Assembly: GCA_002347645.1 (NCBI GenBank) | Contig: DDYF01000004.1 | Coordinates: 1-64,000, forward strand | Source: Thermoleophilia bacterium UBA2241 | Lineage (GTDB): Bacteria > Actinomycetota > Thermoleophilia > UBA2241 | Reading direction: 5' to 3' | DNA: 64,000 nt | In this document: one piece after another, positions 48,035 to 55,966 of the stretch | How positions within the stretch are numbered: position 1 is the first letter of the stretch | Layout of the letters: the number at the start of each line of letters is the position of its first letter | Made by a program: the position numbers and the translations under genes | The notes under the pieces: generated by a model | Seen by the model: the letters and a program-made list of their open reading frames with translations, nothing else | What the model was told of the DNA's origin: nothing | The model's database searches: none

Positions 48035-49407
48035 GACTCGCCTCCCTCGTCGCTTTCGTCTGGCCGCGCGCCCGCCCCGTCCGGCGGGCGGAGCGTGCTC
48101 CCGGCGCCGCGCACCTCTTGCAGACGTCGCGCCATCTCGGCCTCGACGCCTCGTTGGGCCGTGTAGTAGCGCCTTCCCGCGAGTCTCTCGGGCAGGTAGT
48201 GCTGCGCGACCCAACCCCCGTACGAGTGTGGGTACTTATACCCCTTGCCGTGACCGAGTTCCTTCGCCCCACGGTAGCTGGCGTCGCGCAGATGGGGCGG
48301 TGGCGGCTGGTTGCCCTCGCGTCTTACGTCGGCTTCTGCGGCGTCGATCGCAAGGTACGAGGCGTTGCTCTTCGGCGCGAGCGCGAGGTACACGGCCGCC
48401 TGGCTCAAGTTAATGCGGCACTCCGGCAGGCCCACGAACTCGACCGCGCGCGACGCCGCCACGGCGACCTGGAGTGCTGTCGGGTCGGCGTTCCCGACAT
48501 CCTCGCTGGCGAACACGATCATGCGTCGCGCGATGAACTTCGGGTCCTCGCCGCCGGCCAGCATGGAGGCCACGTAGTACACCGCCGCGTCGGGGTCGCT
48601 GCCGCGCAGCGACTTGATGAAGGCCGAGATGGTGTCGTAGTGGGCGTCCTCGCGGTCGTACGCAACCGGGCTCTTCTGGGCGGCGTCCCGCAGGTCGGCG
48701 ACAGACAGCATGACGCCGCCGCCGGCCCTCGGCGCCCGCGAACGCCAGGCGGTCTCGAGCGCGTTGAAGGCGACGCGCGCGTCGCCGCGCGAGACCTCTG
48801 CGAGGAAGGCTTCACCGCCGTCCTCGAGAGTGACGCCGAACGCGCCCAGGCCACGCTCCTCATCCGCGAGCGCAGTCCGCACGAGCGTCCCGACCTGCTC
48901 CGCCGGCAGCGGCTCGAGCCGGTACAACTGGCAGCGCGAGAGCAGGGCTGAGTTGACCTCGAAGTAGGGGTTCTCGGTCGTCGCGCCGATGAGCGTCACG
49001 ACGCCGTCCTCGACGGCGTGCAGGACGGCGTCCTGCTGCGCCTTGTTGAAGCGGTGGATCTCGTCGATGAACAGGATGCTGCGCGCCGCCGTAAGGGCGC
49101 GCGCCTCGCGCGCGCCCTTGATCGCGGCGCGCACATCCGCCGTCCCCGACGCGACCGCCGACAGCTGCGCGAGGCGCGCGCCGGTCTCGGCGGCGATCAC
49201 GCGCGCGAGCGTGGTCTTGCCGCATCCGGGCGGCCCCCACAGGATCATGGAGAAGAGCTCGCCGCGCTCGATCGCGCCGCGCAGAACGGTCCCGGGCCCG
49301 ACGATGTGCTCCTGCCCGACGAACTCGGCAAGCGTGCGCGGCCGCATGCGCGCCGCGAGCGGCGCCTCGGCCGCCTGCTGGTCTTCGCTGAGCGAGAACA
49401 GGTCCAT
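48031..49407 (-). CDS. rarA: Replication-associated recombination protein A (AAA ATPase)
   Basis: A 458-residue AAA+ ATPase of the RarA/MgsA/WRNIP1 family, which acts at stalled replication forks. Walker A is WGPPGCGKTTLARVIA near residue 57, Walker B is ILFIDEIHRFNKAQQD, sensor 1 is LIGATTENPYFEVNSALLSRC, and the C-terminal domain has SAFIKSLRGSDPDAAVYYVASMLAGGEDPKFIARRMIVFASEDVGNADP, the family hallmark, and YKYPHSYGGWVAQHYLPE. The ATG lies 8 nt after a TAGACT box, so the message is nearly leaderless. It is divergent from the HNH gene. Confidence 0.95.
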   Translation of the reverse strand: MDLFSLSEDQQAAEAPLAARMRPRTLAEFVGQEHIVGPGTVLRGAIERGELFSMILWGPPGCGKTTLARVIAAETGARLAQLSAVASGTADVRAAIKGAREARALTAARSILFIDEIHRFNKAQQDAVLHAVEDGVVTLIGATTENPYFEVNSALLSRCQLYRLEPLPAEQVGTLVRTALADEERGLGAFGVTLEDGGEAFLAEVSRGDARVAFNALETAWRSRAPRAGGGVMLSVADLRDAAQKSPVAYDREDAHYDTISAFIKSLRGSDPDAAVYYVASMLAGGEDPKFIARRMIVFASEDVGNADPTALQVAVAASRAVEFVGLPECRINLSQAAVYLALAPKSNASYLAIDAAEADVRREGNQPPPPHLRDASYRGAKELGHGKGYKYPHSYGGWVAQHYLPERLAGRRYYTAQRGVEAEMARRLQEVRGAGSTLRPPDGAGARPDESDEGGES

Positions 49408-49415
49408 GTGTCGTC

Positions 49416-49451
49416 AGTCTAGCCGGTCTCGCCTGTCGATTCTGCTACTAT
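49416..49451. promoter_or_regulatory. Divergent leaderless promoters of rarA and the HNH gene
   Basis: AGTCTA at 49416-49421 is TAGACT on the minus strand, 8 nt before the rarA ATG. TACTAT at 49446-49451 is 8 nt before the HNH ATG at 49460. The two cores are 24 bp apart, so the -35 zones overlap. Confidence 0.55.
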
Positions 49452-49459
49452 CGCCGGCG

Positions 49460-49960
49460 ATGCGGAAGGTGCTCGTCCTCAACACCACCTACGAGCCGCT
49501 GAACGTCTGCTCAGTGCGCCGCGCCCTCGTTCTGCTGCTCAAGGACAAGGCCGAGGTCCTCGAGGAGGCCGGCGCGTCGTTCCACTCCGAGCGCGCCGTC
49601 TACCCTGTCCCGCTGGTCATCCGCCTGCGCTCCTACGTGCACGTCCCGCGACGTACGACCATGCGCATCACGCGGCGCGCGGTCTTTGCCCGCGACCGTC
49701 ATCGCTGCCAGTACTGTGGGAGCGACCGTCACCTCACCGTCGACCACGTCGTGCCGCGCTCGAAGGGCGGGAGGGACACGTGGGACAACGTCGTGACGTC
49801 GTGCGCCCCATGCAACCGCAAGAAGGCCGACCGGCCGCCGCAGAGCGCGGGGCTGCGTCTGCTGGCCAGGCCCCGCGCCCCGGAGCCGTCCGCCTTCGTC
49901 CTGCTGTACGTCGACCACGTCCACGAGGCGTGGCGGCCTTACCTGAGCTTCGCCTCCTGA
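49460..49960 (+). CDS. HNH endonuclease
   Basis: A 166-residue HNH protein of the type widely kept in actinobacteria and some other bacteria. The start VLVLNTTYEPLNVCSVRRALVLLLKDKAEVL is family-specific. The HNH core reads RCQYCGSDRHLTVDHVVPRSKGGRDTWDNVVTSCAPCNRKKADR, with two CxxC zinc pairs around the DH, N and NRKK catalytic residues. Its cellular job is not known. The ATG at 49460 is supported by the leaderless promoter and family N terminus. A strong hairpin follows the stop. Confidence 0.92.
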   Translation: MRKVLVLNTTYEPLNVCSVRRALVLLLKDKAEVLEEAGASFHSERAVYPVPLVIRLRSYVHVPRRTTMRITRRAVFARDRHRCQYCGSDRHLTVDHVVPRSKGGRDTWDNVVTSCAPCNRKKADRPPQSAGLRLLARPRAPEPSAFVLLYVDHVHEAWRPYLSFAS

Positions 49961-49993
49961 CCCGCGGCGCGCCGGCGCGTCCCCCGACGTGAA

Positions 49994-50027
49994 GCGGGCG
50001 GCCGGCGCTCACGCGCCGGCCGCCCGC
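49994..50027. terminator. Bidirectional terminator
   Basis: Perfect 15-bp stem (49994-50008 with 50013-50027), 4-nt loop TCAC, between the convergent HNH and peptide-binding-protein genes. Confidence 0.75.
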
Positions 50028-50085
50028 CCTCTCACTCGTCCACGCGCGACGCCCGTACAGGGCGCCCGTGTGGGTCAGTCGCGGT

Positions 50086-51933
50086 TCAGCCTTCGTACTC
50101 CGCGCGCCCGCGACCGCGCCGCACGAGCCACAGCAGAAGGGCAGCGACGACGACGACCGCGGCGACGATACCGACGATGAGGCCGGTGTTGCTGCCGCCC
50201 TCTTCGGCCTCGGCCTCGCCGGGAGAGACGGCGAGGTACGAGTCCATCTGGGTGTTGTACCACCAGGCGCCCTTGCCGCCGGCAGCGCGCACCCAGCCTG
50301 TCCAGGTCGCCGTGTCGGCGGCCTCCAGGTCGAGCGGGTACACCAGCGGAATGTAGGGGGACTCGTCGTAGACGATCTGCTGCATACGCTGGATCGTCTC
50401 GATGCGCTCCTGGATGTCGATCTGCGTCTGCTGCTCGAGGAAGAGCTGGTCGTACTCCTCGTTGGACCACATGCAGTCGCTCCACGCCTCGATCGAGTTC
50501 GTGGTCATGATCCCGAGGATGAAGTTCGGATCGACGTCGCCGCCCCAGCCCCAGATGAACATGTCGAAGTCGGGGGCGTACTCGTCGCCCTCGTACGCAT
50601 ACTGGAGGTCACCCAGGCGGCCGTCGTCGATCACCTCGTACTTGATCTTGAGGCCCACGTCCTTGAACCAGCCGGTGATGAGCTTGCCGCAGTTCTGGCT
50701 CTCGACCGACTCGGTGCGAGCGTAGAGGCGCAGGGTGATGTCCTTGCCCTTGTACTCGCGGATGCCGTTGCCGTCGCTATCGGTATAGCCGGCGGCCTCG
50801 AGCTCCTGCTCGGCGCGTGCCAGGTCGAAGGTGTACGGCTCGTCCGGCATCCAGTGGTAGTCCTGCTCGGGCGAGTAGAAGTCCTTGGTGATGATCGTGT
50901 CGGCCGCGTTTGCGTTGCCGTTGTACGCGATGTCGACGATCTTGTCCTTGTCGACCGCCCACTGCAGCGCGCGGCGGAAGGCCGGGTCGGTCAAGGCCGG
51001 ATGGCCGCTCGACTTCGGGTACACCTTCTTGTCGGCGCAGTTGAAGCCGAGCTCGTCGAAGCCGATCGTGACCGCCGTGATCGCTTCGAGGTTCGCCTCG
51101 TTGTTGAGGGCGTCGAACTGGGCGGAGGGGACGTTCCAGCCGCTCTGGATGGCGCCGGTCTTGAGGTCCTGGGCCATCGTGTCGGTGTTCTGGTAGGTCT
51201 GGAAGATGACCTCGTCGATCTTGGGCGCGCCCTTCCAGTAGTCCGGGTAGGCCTGCATGCGGACGAACTCGCCCTTCTTCCACTCGACGCACTGGAACGG
51301 GCCCGAGCCGACGATCGGCACCTTGTTCTTGTAGCCGCTCTCGGCGTCGTCCGGGTCGACCTTGCTCCAGACGTGCTCGGGCAGGATAGGCATCCAGAGC
51401 CCGAGCATGTTGGCCTTGGGCTTCGAGCAGGTGAAGACGACGTGCGTGTCGTCGGGCGCCTCGACCTTGTCGATGAACGTCATGTAGTCGATGAACATGC
51501 CCATCTCGTTGTCGATCACGTAGTTGTACGTGAAGGCGACGTCCGATGCAGTGACCGGCTCGCCGTCCTGCCACGTGGCGCCCTCGACGATGGTGAACGT
51601 CCAGACCTTGCCGTCGTCTGACGTCTCCCACGCGGTGGCGAGGCCGATGCCGGGCTGGTTCGTGTAGTCCTCGGCGCGGAAGCCCACCAGCAGGTCGTAG
51701 TTGATCGCCCAGACCTCATAGGATGACGACTCGTAGCCGACGAACGGGTTCAGGTTGTCCGGGTCGTTGGTCCACCCGAGCCGGAGGGTGACCTTCTCGC
51801 CGGCCGGCGCCGGCGACGCTGATTCATCGGCGGCGAACGCGCCGGCGATGCCCCACACGAGCCCGACGGCGAGCAGTGCGAGCAATGCCACCAGCACGGC
51901 ACGCCGACGGCTGGGTCTGCTACTGGGTCTCAC
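50086..51933 (-). CDS. ABC transporter substrate-binding protein, family 5, with C-terminal anchor
   Basis: A 615-residue extracytoplasmic protein of the SBP_bac_5 (oligopeptide/nickel/dipeptide-binding) family. A signal peptide covers residues 1-35 and lacks a lipobox cysteine. The binding domain has LRLGWTNDPDNLNPFVGYESSSYEVWAINYDLL, WTFTIVEGATWQDGEPVTASDVAFTYNYV, VGSGPFQCVEWKKGEFVRMQAYPDYWKGAPKIDEVIFQTY and PAFRRALQWAVDKDKIV. Instead of a lipid anchor it ends with a membrane helix at about 583-606 (GLIVGIVAAVVVVAALLLWLV) and a basic tail. No permease or ATPase gene is adjacent. GTG start with GGAGG 7 nt upstream. Confidence 0.9.
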   Translation of the reverse strand: MRPSSRPSRRRAVLVALLALLAVGLVWGIAGAFAADESASPAPAGEKVTLRLGWTNDPDNLNPFVGYESSSYEVWAINYDLLVGFRAEDYTNQPGIGLATAWETSDDGKVWTFTIVEGATWQDGEPVTASDVAFTYNYVIDNEMGMFIDYMTFIDKVEAPDDTHVVFTCSKPKANMLGLWMPILPEHVWSKVDPDDAESGYKNKVPIVGSGPFQCVEWKKGEFVRMQAYPDYWKGAPKIDEVIFQTYQNTDTMAQDLKTGAIQSGWNVPSAQFDALNNEANLEAITAVTIGFDELGFNCADKKVYPKSSGHPALTDPAFRRALQWAVDKDKIVDIAYNGNANAADTIITKDFYSPEQDYHWMPDEPYTFDLARAEQELEAAGYTDSDGNGIREYKGKDITLRLYARTESVESQNCGKLITGWFKDVGLKIKYEVIDDGRLGDLQYAYEGDEYAPDFDMFIWGWGGDVDPNFILGIMTTNSIEAWSDCMWSNEEYDQLFLEQQTQIDIQERIETIQRMQQIVYDESPYIPLVYPLDLEAADTATWTGWVRAAGGKGAWWYNTQMDSYLAVSPGEAEAEEGGSNTGLIVGIVAAVVVVAALLLWLVRRGRGRAEYEG

Positions 51934-52017
51934 GATGGCTCCTCCCTCTCTTTCGACCCCGGGATCGAGCGACGGAGAACCGCGTCACGAGGGCGCCCCG
52001 CCCCTCCACATCTCATA

Positions 52018-52079
52018 AGACTAACCCACGAAGGGCGACGTTCCCACCCCGGCGCCGTCGGAGGGGCGGGTGCTATACT
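52018..52079. promoter_or_regulatory. Divergent promoters of the binding protein and the rml operon
   Basis: AGACTA at 52018-52023 is TAGTCT on the minus strand, toward the substrate-binding protein. TATACT at 52074-52079 is 7 nt before the GTG at 52087, a leaderless start for the first gene of the rml run. Confidence 0.5.
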
Positions 52080-52086
52080 CCGCCGC

Positions 52087-52362
52087 GTGATCATCGACGC
52101 CAGCAGAGAGCCGCGCCTGCAGCTTGGTGACGACGAGCCCTTCGCCGTCGACAGCGCCGAAGTCCTGCGCGACGTCGAGCATTCCACGCTCACCAACATC
52201 GTGCGCGAGGGCAACCCCCTCGTCCTGCCGGTCGGCGCCCGCGTGACGTTGTGGGCGGGCGCGAACGTCGTCTTCGTCGGCAAAGCGGTCGACGAGTACA
52301 GCGTGCTCGACCTCCTCTCGACCGAGAGCGACGCCGAGCTCCGCGGTCGAGAGACGATCTGA
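52087..52362 (+). CDS. Small conserved-looking protein of unknown function upstream of rmlA
   Basis: A 91-residue protein (IIDASREPRLQLGDDEPFAVDSAEVLRDVEHSTLTNIVREGNPLVLPVGARVTLWAGANVVFVGKAVDEYSVLDLL). No known domain is recognised; the middle may form a small beta-barrel. TATACT 7 nt before the GTG supports it as a real leaderless gene, and its codon pattern matches its neighbours. It lies 24 nt before rmlA and probably starts the dTDP-sugar operon. Confidence 0.6.
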   Translation: MIIDASREPRLQLGDDEPFAVDSAEVLRDVEHSTLTNIVREGNPLVLPVGARVTLWAGANVVFVGKAVDEYSVLDLLSTESDAELRGRETI

Positions 52363-52386
52363 GACGACCCGGGGGGAACGACGACC

Positions 52387-53451
52387 GTGAAGGGCCTGGT
52401 CCTCAGCGGCGGCGCCGGCACGCGGTTGCGGCCCATCACGCACACCTCGGCGAAGCAGCTCGTCCCCGTCGCCAACAAGCCGGTGCTCTTCTATGGGCTC
52501 GAGGCCCTGCGCGCGGCCGGCATCGACGAGGTCGGGATCGTCGTCGGCGACACGCGCGCCGAGATCGAGGCGGCCGTCGGTGACGGGGCGCGCTTCGGCC
52601 TCCGCGTGACGTACCTCCCCCAGGAAGCGCCGCTCGGGCTGGCGCACGCCGTCCTGATCGCCGAGGAGTATCTCGGCGACCAGCCGTTCGTCATGTATCT
52701 CGGCGACAACCTGCTCAAAGAGGGCGTCACGCGCTTCGTGCGGCGCTTCGAGGAGAGCCGCCCCGACGCCCTCATCCTGCTGCAGTCCGTCGCCGACCCC
52801 GGCTCGTACGGCGTCGCCGAGCTGGACGGCGAGGGACGCGTGGCGCGCCTTGTCGAGAAGCCCAAGGACCCGCGCAGCGACCTCGCCCTCGTGGGCGTGT
52901 ACCTCTTCACGCCGGCCGTCTTCGCAAGCGTGAAGGCCATCAAGCCGTCGGCGCGCAACGAGCTCGAGATCACCGACGCGATCCAGCACATGATCGACCG
53001 GGGGCTCCGCGTCGAACCACACCGCGTCACCGGCTGGTGGAAGGACACCGGCAAGCTCGAGGACGTCCTCGAAGCCAACCGCCTCATCCTCGGCACCCTC
53101 ACGGCTGACGTGCGCGGCAGGCTCGTCGACACGACGCTCGACGGGCCGGTCGTCGTCGGCGAGGGCAGCACGCTGTCGCGCTGCACCGTGAGAGGGCCGG
53201 TCGTGATCGGCGCCGGCTGCCGATTGACCGACGCTTACATCGGCCCGTACACCTCGATCAGCGACCGCGTCGTCGTCGACCAGGCCGAGGTGGAGCACTC
53301 GATCGTCCTCGAAGACAGCCGGATCTCGCGCCTCGGGGCGCGCATGACCGACAGCCTCATCGGGCGTGGCGTCACGATCACGCGCAGTGAGGCCAAACCC
53401 GTCGCCTACCGCTTCATGGTCGGCGACGCGAGCCAGATCGGCATCCTCTAG
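52387..53451 (+). CDS. rmlA: Glucose-1-phosphate thymidylyltransferase, long form
   Basis: A 354-residue nucleotidyltransferase that makes dTDP-glucose from dTTP and glucose 1-phosphate. LVLSGGAGTRLRPITHTSAKQLVPVANKPVLFYGLEAL is the catalytic N terminus (GGxGTRLRP-K), with FVMYLGDNLL for the metal aspartate and GSYGVAELDGEGRVARLVEKPKDPRS for sugar binding. Residues beyond 245 form a left-handed beta helix (VDTTLDGPVVVGEGSTLSRCTVRGPVVIGAGC), as in StrD-type long forms rather than the short E. coli RmlA. First enzyme of the rml operon; GTG start. Confidence 0.93.
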   Translation: MKGLVLSGGAGTRLRPITHTSAKQLVPVANKPVLFYGLEALRAAGIDEVGIVVGDTRAEIEAAVGDGARFGLRVTYLPQEAPLGLAHAVLIAEEYLGDQPFVMYLGDNLLKEGVTRFVRRFEESRPDALILLQSVADPGSYGVAELDGEGRVARLVEKPKDPRSDLALVGVYLFTPAVFASVKAIKPSARNELEITDAIQHMIDRGLRVEPHRVTGWWKDTGKLEDVLEANRLILGTLTADVRGRLVDTTLDGPVVVGEGSTLSRCTVRGPVVIGAGCRLTDAYIGPYTSISDRVVVDQAEVEHSIVLEDSRISRLGARMTDSLIGRGVTITRSEAKPVAYRFMVGDASQIGIL

Positions 53452-53460
53452 GGGGCGGAC

Positions 53461-53916
53461 GTGATCGACGGTGTCGCGGTCAAGAAGCTCAGGGTCATTC
53501 CCGACGAGCGCGGACGGCTCATGGAGTGCCTGCGCAGCGACGACGACCTGTTCATCAAGTTCGGCCAGCTGTACATGACGACGACCATGCCGGGCATCGT
53601 CAAGGGCTGGCACCTGCACCACGGGCAGTGGGACAACGTCGTCTGCGTCAAAGGCATGATCAAGCTGGTGCTGTGCGACCGGCGCGAGGGTTCGGCCACC
53701 AGGGGGCAGATCGACGAGCTCTTCATGGGCGAGCACCAGCCGCTGCTGGTCCGCATCCCGCCCGGCGTCTGGCACGGGTGGAAGTGCGTGAGCGCCGAGG
53801 AGGCGTACATCGTCAATGCGCCGACCGAGGTGTACGTGTACGACGCGCCCGACCAGGACGAGTTGCCGCCCGACACGGCGGAGATCCCATACTCCTGGGA
53901 CGTCAAGCTGCGCTGA
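53461..53916 (+). CDS. rmlC: Cupin of the dTDP-4-dehydrorhamnose 3,5-epimerase family (short form)
   Basis: A 151-residue RmlC-type cupin; true RmlC is usually about 180 residues. GIVKGWHLHHGQWDNVVCVKGMIKLVLCDRR holds the histidine that acts as base in RmlC, and VRIPPGVWHGWKCVSAEEAYIVNAPTEVY the second cupin motif. The C-terminal part that closes the site in RmlC is short (IPYSWDVKLR). It probably epimerises dTDP-4-keto-6-deoxyglucose, completing the rhamnose route with its neighbours, but a 3-epimerase or ketoisomerase activity is also possible. The rmlC symbol rests on the operon. GTG start 10 nt after rmlA. Confidence 0.75.
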   Translation: MIDGVAVKKLRVIPDERGRLMECLRSDDDLFIKFGQLYMTTTMPGIVKGWHLHHGQWDNVVCVKGMIKLVLCDRREGSATRGQIDELFMGEHQPLLVRIPPGVWHGWKCVSAEEAYIVNAPTEVYVYDAPDQDELPPDTAEIPYSWDVKLR

Positions 53917-53965
53917 CGGCGCGGGTCGCGGCCGGATGACCGATGCACCGCTGAGGGGGTGACCC

Positions 53966-54811
53966 ATGCCGCGCTGGTTCGTCACAGGGGCCGGAGGTCA
54001 GCTCGCGACCGCGCTCGAGCGCGTTCTCGAAGGTGAGGTCTTCATGGCGCGCGAGGCCGCGCTCGACATCCGCGACGCGGATGCCGTGCGCGCGGCGGTG
54101 CGCGCCTTCACGCCCGACGTGGTCGTTCATACCGCCGCCTACACCGACGTCGACGGCGCCGAGGCCGACGAAGCCACCGCCGTCGCCGTCAACGTGGAGG
54201 GCACGCGCAACGTCGTGCAGGCCGTGCGCGGCACCCACACGCACGTCGTCTTCTTCTCTACCGACTATGTCTTCGACGGCACGAAGTCGAAGCCATACGT
54301 CGAGACGGATGCCACCGCGCCCTTGAACGTGTACGGACGCACGAAGCTCGCCGCCGAGGAGCTGGTCCTCGGCTGGCCGCACGCCATGGTGATCCGCACG
54401 GCGTGGCTCTTCTCGGAGACGGGCCACAACTTCGTCAAGACGATCCTCGCCGCGGCCCGCGAGAAGGCCAGAGCGGGCGAGCCGCTGTACGTCGTCGACG
54501 ACCAGGTCGGTTCGCCCACCTGCGCCGCCCACCTGGCGGACGCGGTCGACGAGGCCCTGCGTCTTGGCGTGAGCCCGGGCCTGTACCACTTGGCGGGGAG
54601 CGGCTACTGCTCGTGGTTCGAGCTGGCCCGCGAGGTCGTCGCCATAGCGGGCATCCCTGTCGCCCTCGAGCCGGTCACGACCGCCCAGCTGGGTCGCCCG
54701 GCTCGCCGGCCGCCCTTCTCCGCCCTCGTGAGCGAGCGCCCGGTGCCGCGCCTGCCTCACTGGGCCGACGGGGTCGCCGAGGTGGTCGACCGGCTCACGG
54801 CCTTGGGGTAG
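53966..54811 (+). CDS. rmlD: dTDP-4-dehydrorhamnose reductase
   Basis: A 281-residue short-chain dehydrogenase that reduces dTDP-4-keto-rhamnose to dTDP-L-rhamnose with NAD(P)H. WFVTGAGGQLATALERVL is the nucleotide-binding GxxGxxG; VVVHTAAYTDVDGAEADEATAVAVNVEGTRNV and FFSTDYVFDGTKSKPYVETDATAPLNVYGRTKLAAEELVL contain the catalytic Thr/Tyr/Lys set (YGRTK). RTAWLFSETGHNFVKTIL and GLYHLAGSGYCSWFELAREV are further RmlD blocks. GAGGGGG precedes the ATG. The pathway product rhamnose is a likely building block of the surface glycan. Confidence 0.93.
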   Translation: MPRWFVTGAGGQLATALERVLEGEVFMAREAALDIRDADAVRAAVRAFTPDVVVHTAAYTDVDGAEADEATAVAVNVEGTRNVVQAVRGTHTHVVFFSTDYVFDGTKSKPYVETDATAPLNVYGRTKLAAEELVLGWPHAMVIRTAWLFSETGHNFVKTILAAAREKARAGEPLYVVDDQVGSPTCAAHLADAVDEALRLGVSPGLYHLAGSGYCSWFELAREVVAIAGIPVALEPVTTAQLGRPARRPPFSALVSERPVPRLPHWADGVAEVVDRLTALG

Positions 54812-54904
54812 GCTGCGGCTGCCGCGCCGGCGTGAGCGGCCTGGTGCAGGTCGCACCGCCCGCGAGCCCTCGCCGCGGCGCGACGCACAGACGGGAGGGG
54901 ACGC

Positions 54905-55906
54905 GTGCGCATCGTGGTCACCGGCGGTGCCGGGTTCATCGGCTCGAACTTCGTCCGCTACCTGCTGCGCACGCGCCCCGGCGTCGAGGTCGTGAACCTC
55001 GACAAGCTCACCTACGCCGGCAACCTCCAGAACCTGCGCGACGTCGAGGGCGACCGGCGATACACCTTCGTGCGCGGCGACATCTGCGATGCCGGCGTCG
55101 TGTGCTCCGCCCTCACCGGCGCCGACGCCGTCGTCAATTTCGCCGCCGAGACCCACGTCGACCGCTCGATCAGCGGCCCGCAGGACTTCATCCGCACCGA
55201 CGTGCTCGGCACGCACACGCTGCTCGAAGCGGTGCGCGAGCTCGGTGTCGGCCGCTACCTGCAGATCTCGACCGACGAAGTCTACGGCTCCATCGAGGAG
55301 GGCTCGTTCACCGAGGACGGCGTCCTCGACCCCTCGAGCCCGTACTCCGCGAGCAAGGCGGGGGCCGACCTCCTGGCCCTCGCGTATCACCGTACCTTCG
55401 GGACCCCGGTCCTCATCACCCGCAGTTCCAACAACTTCGGGCCCTGGCAGTACCCGGAGAAGATCGTCCCGCTGTTCGTCACGAACGCGCTCGACGGCCT
55501 GCCGCTGCCCGTCTACGGCGATGGTCGCAACGTGCGCGACTGGCTCTACGTCGAGGACAACTGCGCGGCGATCGACCTGGTCCTGCGTGAGGGCGAACCC
55601 GGCGACGTCTACAACGTGGGCGGCGGGCACGAGGTCGAGAACCTCGATCTGACCCGCCGTATCCTCGCGGTGCTCGGCAAGGACGAAGGCCTCATCCGCT
55701 ACGTGGCCGACCGGCCGGGCCACGACCGCCGCTACTCTGTCGACTGCGCCAAGCTTCGTGCCCTCGGGTGGGCGCCGGCGACCTCGTTCGACAACGGGCT
55801 CGCGGCGACCGTTCAGTGGTACCGCGACCACCGCGCGTGGTGGGAACCGATCAAGTCGGGCGAGTTCCGCCGCTACTACGAGCGGCAGTACGAGGGCCTC
55901 GCGTAG
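54905..55906 (+). CDS. rmlB: dTDP-glucose 4,6-dehydratase
   Basis: A 333-residue extended short-chain dehydrogenase making dTDP-4-keto-6-deoxyglucose. IVVTGGAGFIGSNFVRYLL binds NAD; LDKLTYAGNLQNLRDVEGDRRYTFVRGDICD is typical RmlB; STDEVYGSIEEGSFTEDGVLDPSSPYSASKAGADLL includes the Thr-Asp-Glu and Tyr-x3-Lys active residues; RSSNNFGPWQYPEKIVPLFVTNAL and RNVRDWLYVEDNCAAIDLVL complete the pattern. CGGGAGGGG lies 4 nt before the GTG. A 93-bp gap separates it from rmlD without a clear promoter, so it is taken as the last gene of the operon. Confidence 0.95.
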   Translation: MRIVVTGGAGFIGSNFVRYLLRTRPGVEVVNLDKLTYAGNLQNLRDVEGDRRYTFVRGDICDAGVVCSALTGADAVVNFAAETHVDRSISGPQDFIRTDVLGTHTLLEAVRELGVGRYLQISTDEVYGSIEEGSFTEDGVLDPSSPYSASKAGADLLALAYHRTFGTPVLITRSSNNFGPWQYPEKIVPLFVTNALDGLPLPVYGDGRNVRDWLYVEDNCAAIDLVLREGEPGDVYNVGGGHEVENLDLTRRILAVLGKDEGLIRYVADRPGHDRRYSVDCAKLRALGWAPATSFDNGLAATVQWYRDHRAWWEPIKSGEFRRYYERQYEGLA

Positions 55907-55966
55907 GCGGTCAAGCGGCCCTGGCACTCGCCCGCTGGCGGGCGGCTCGGGACGGGGCCGTCGCGA

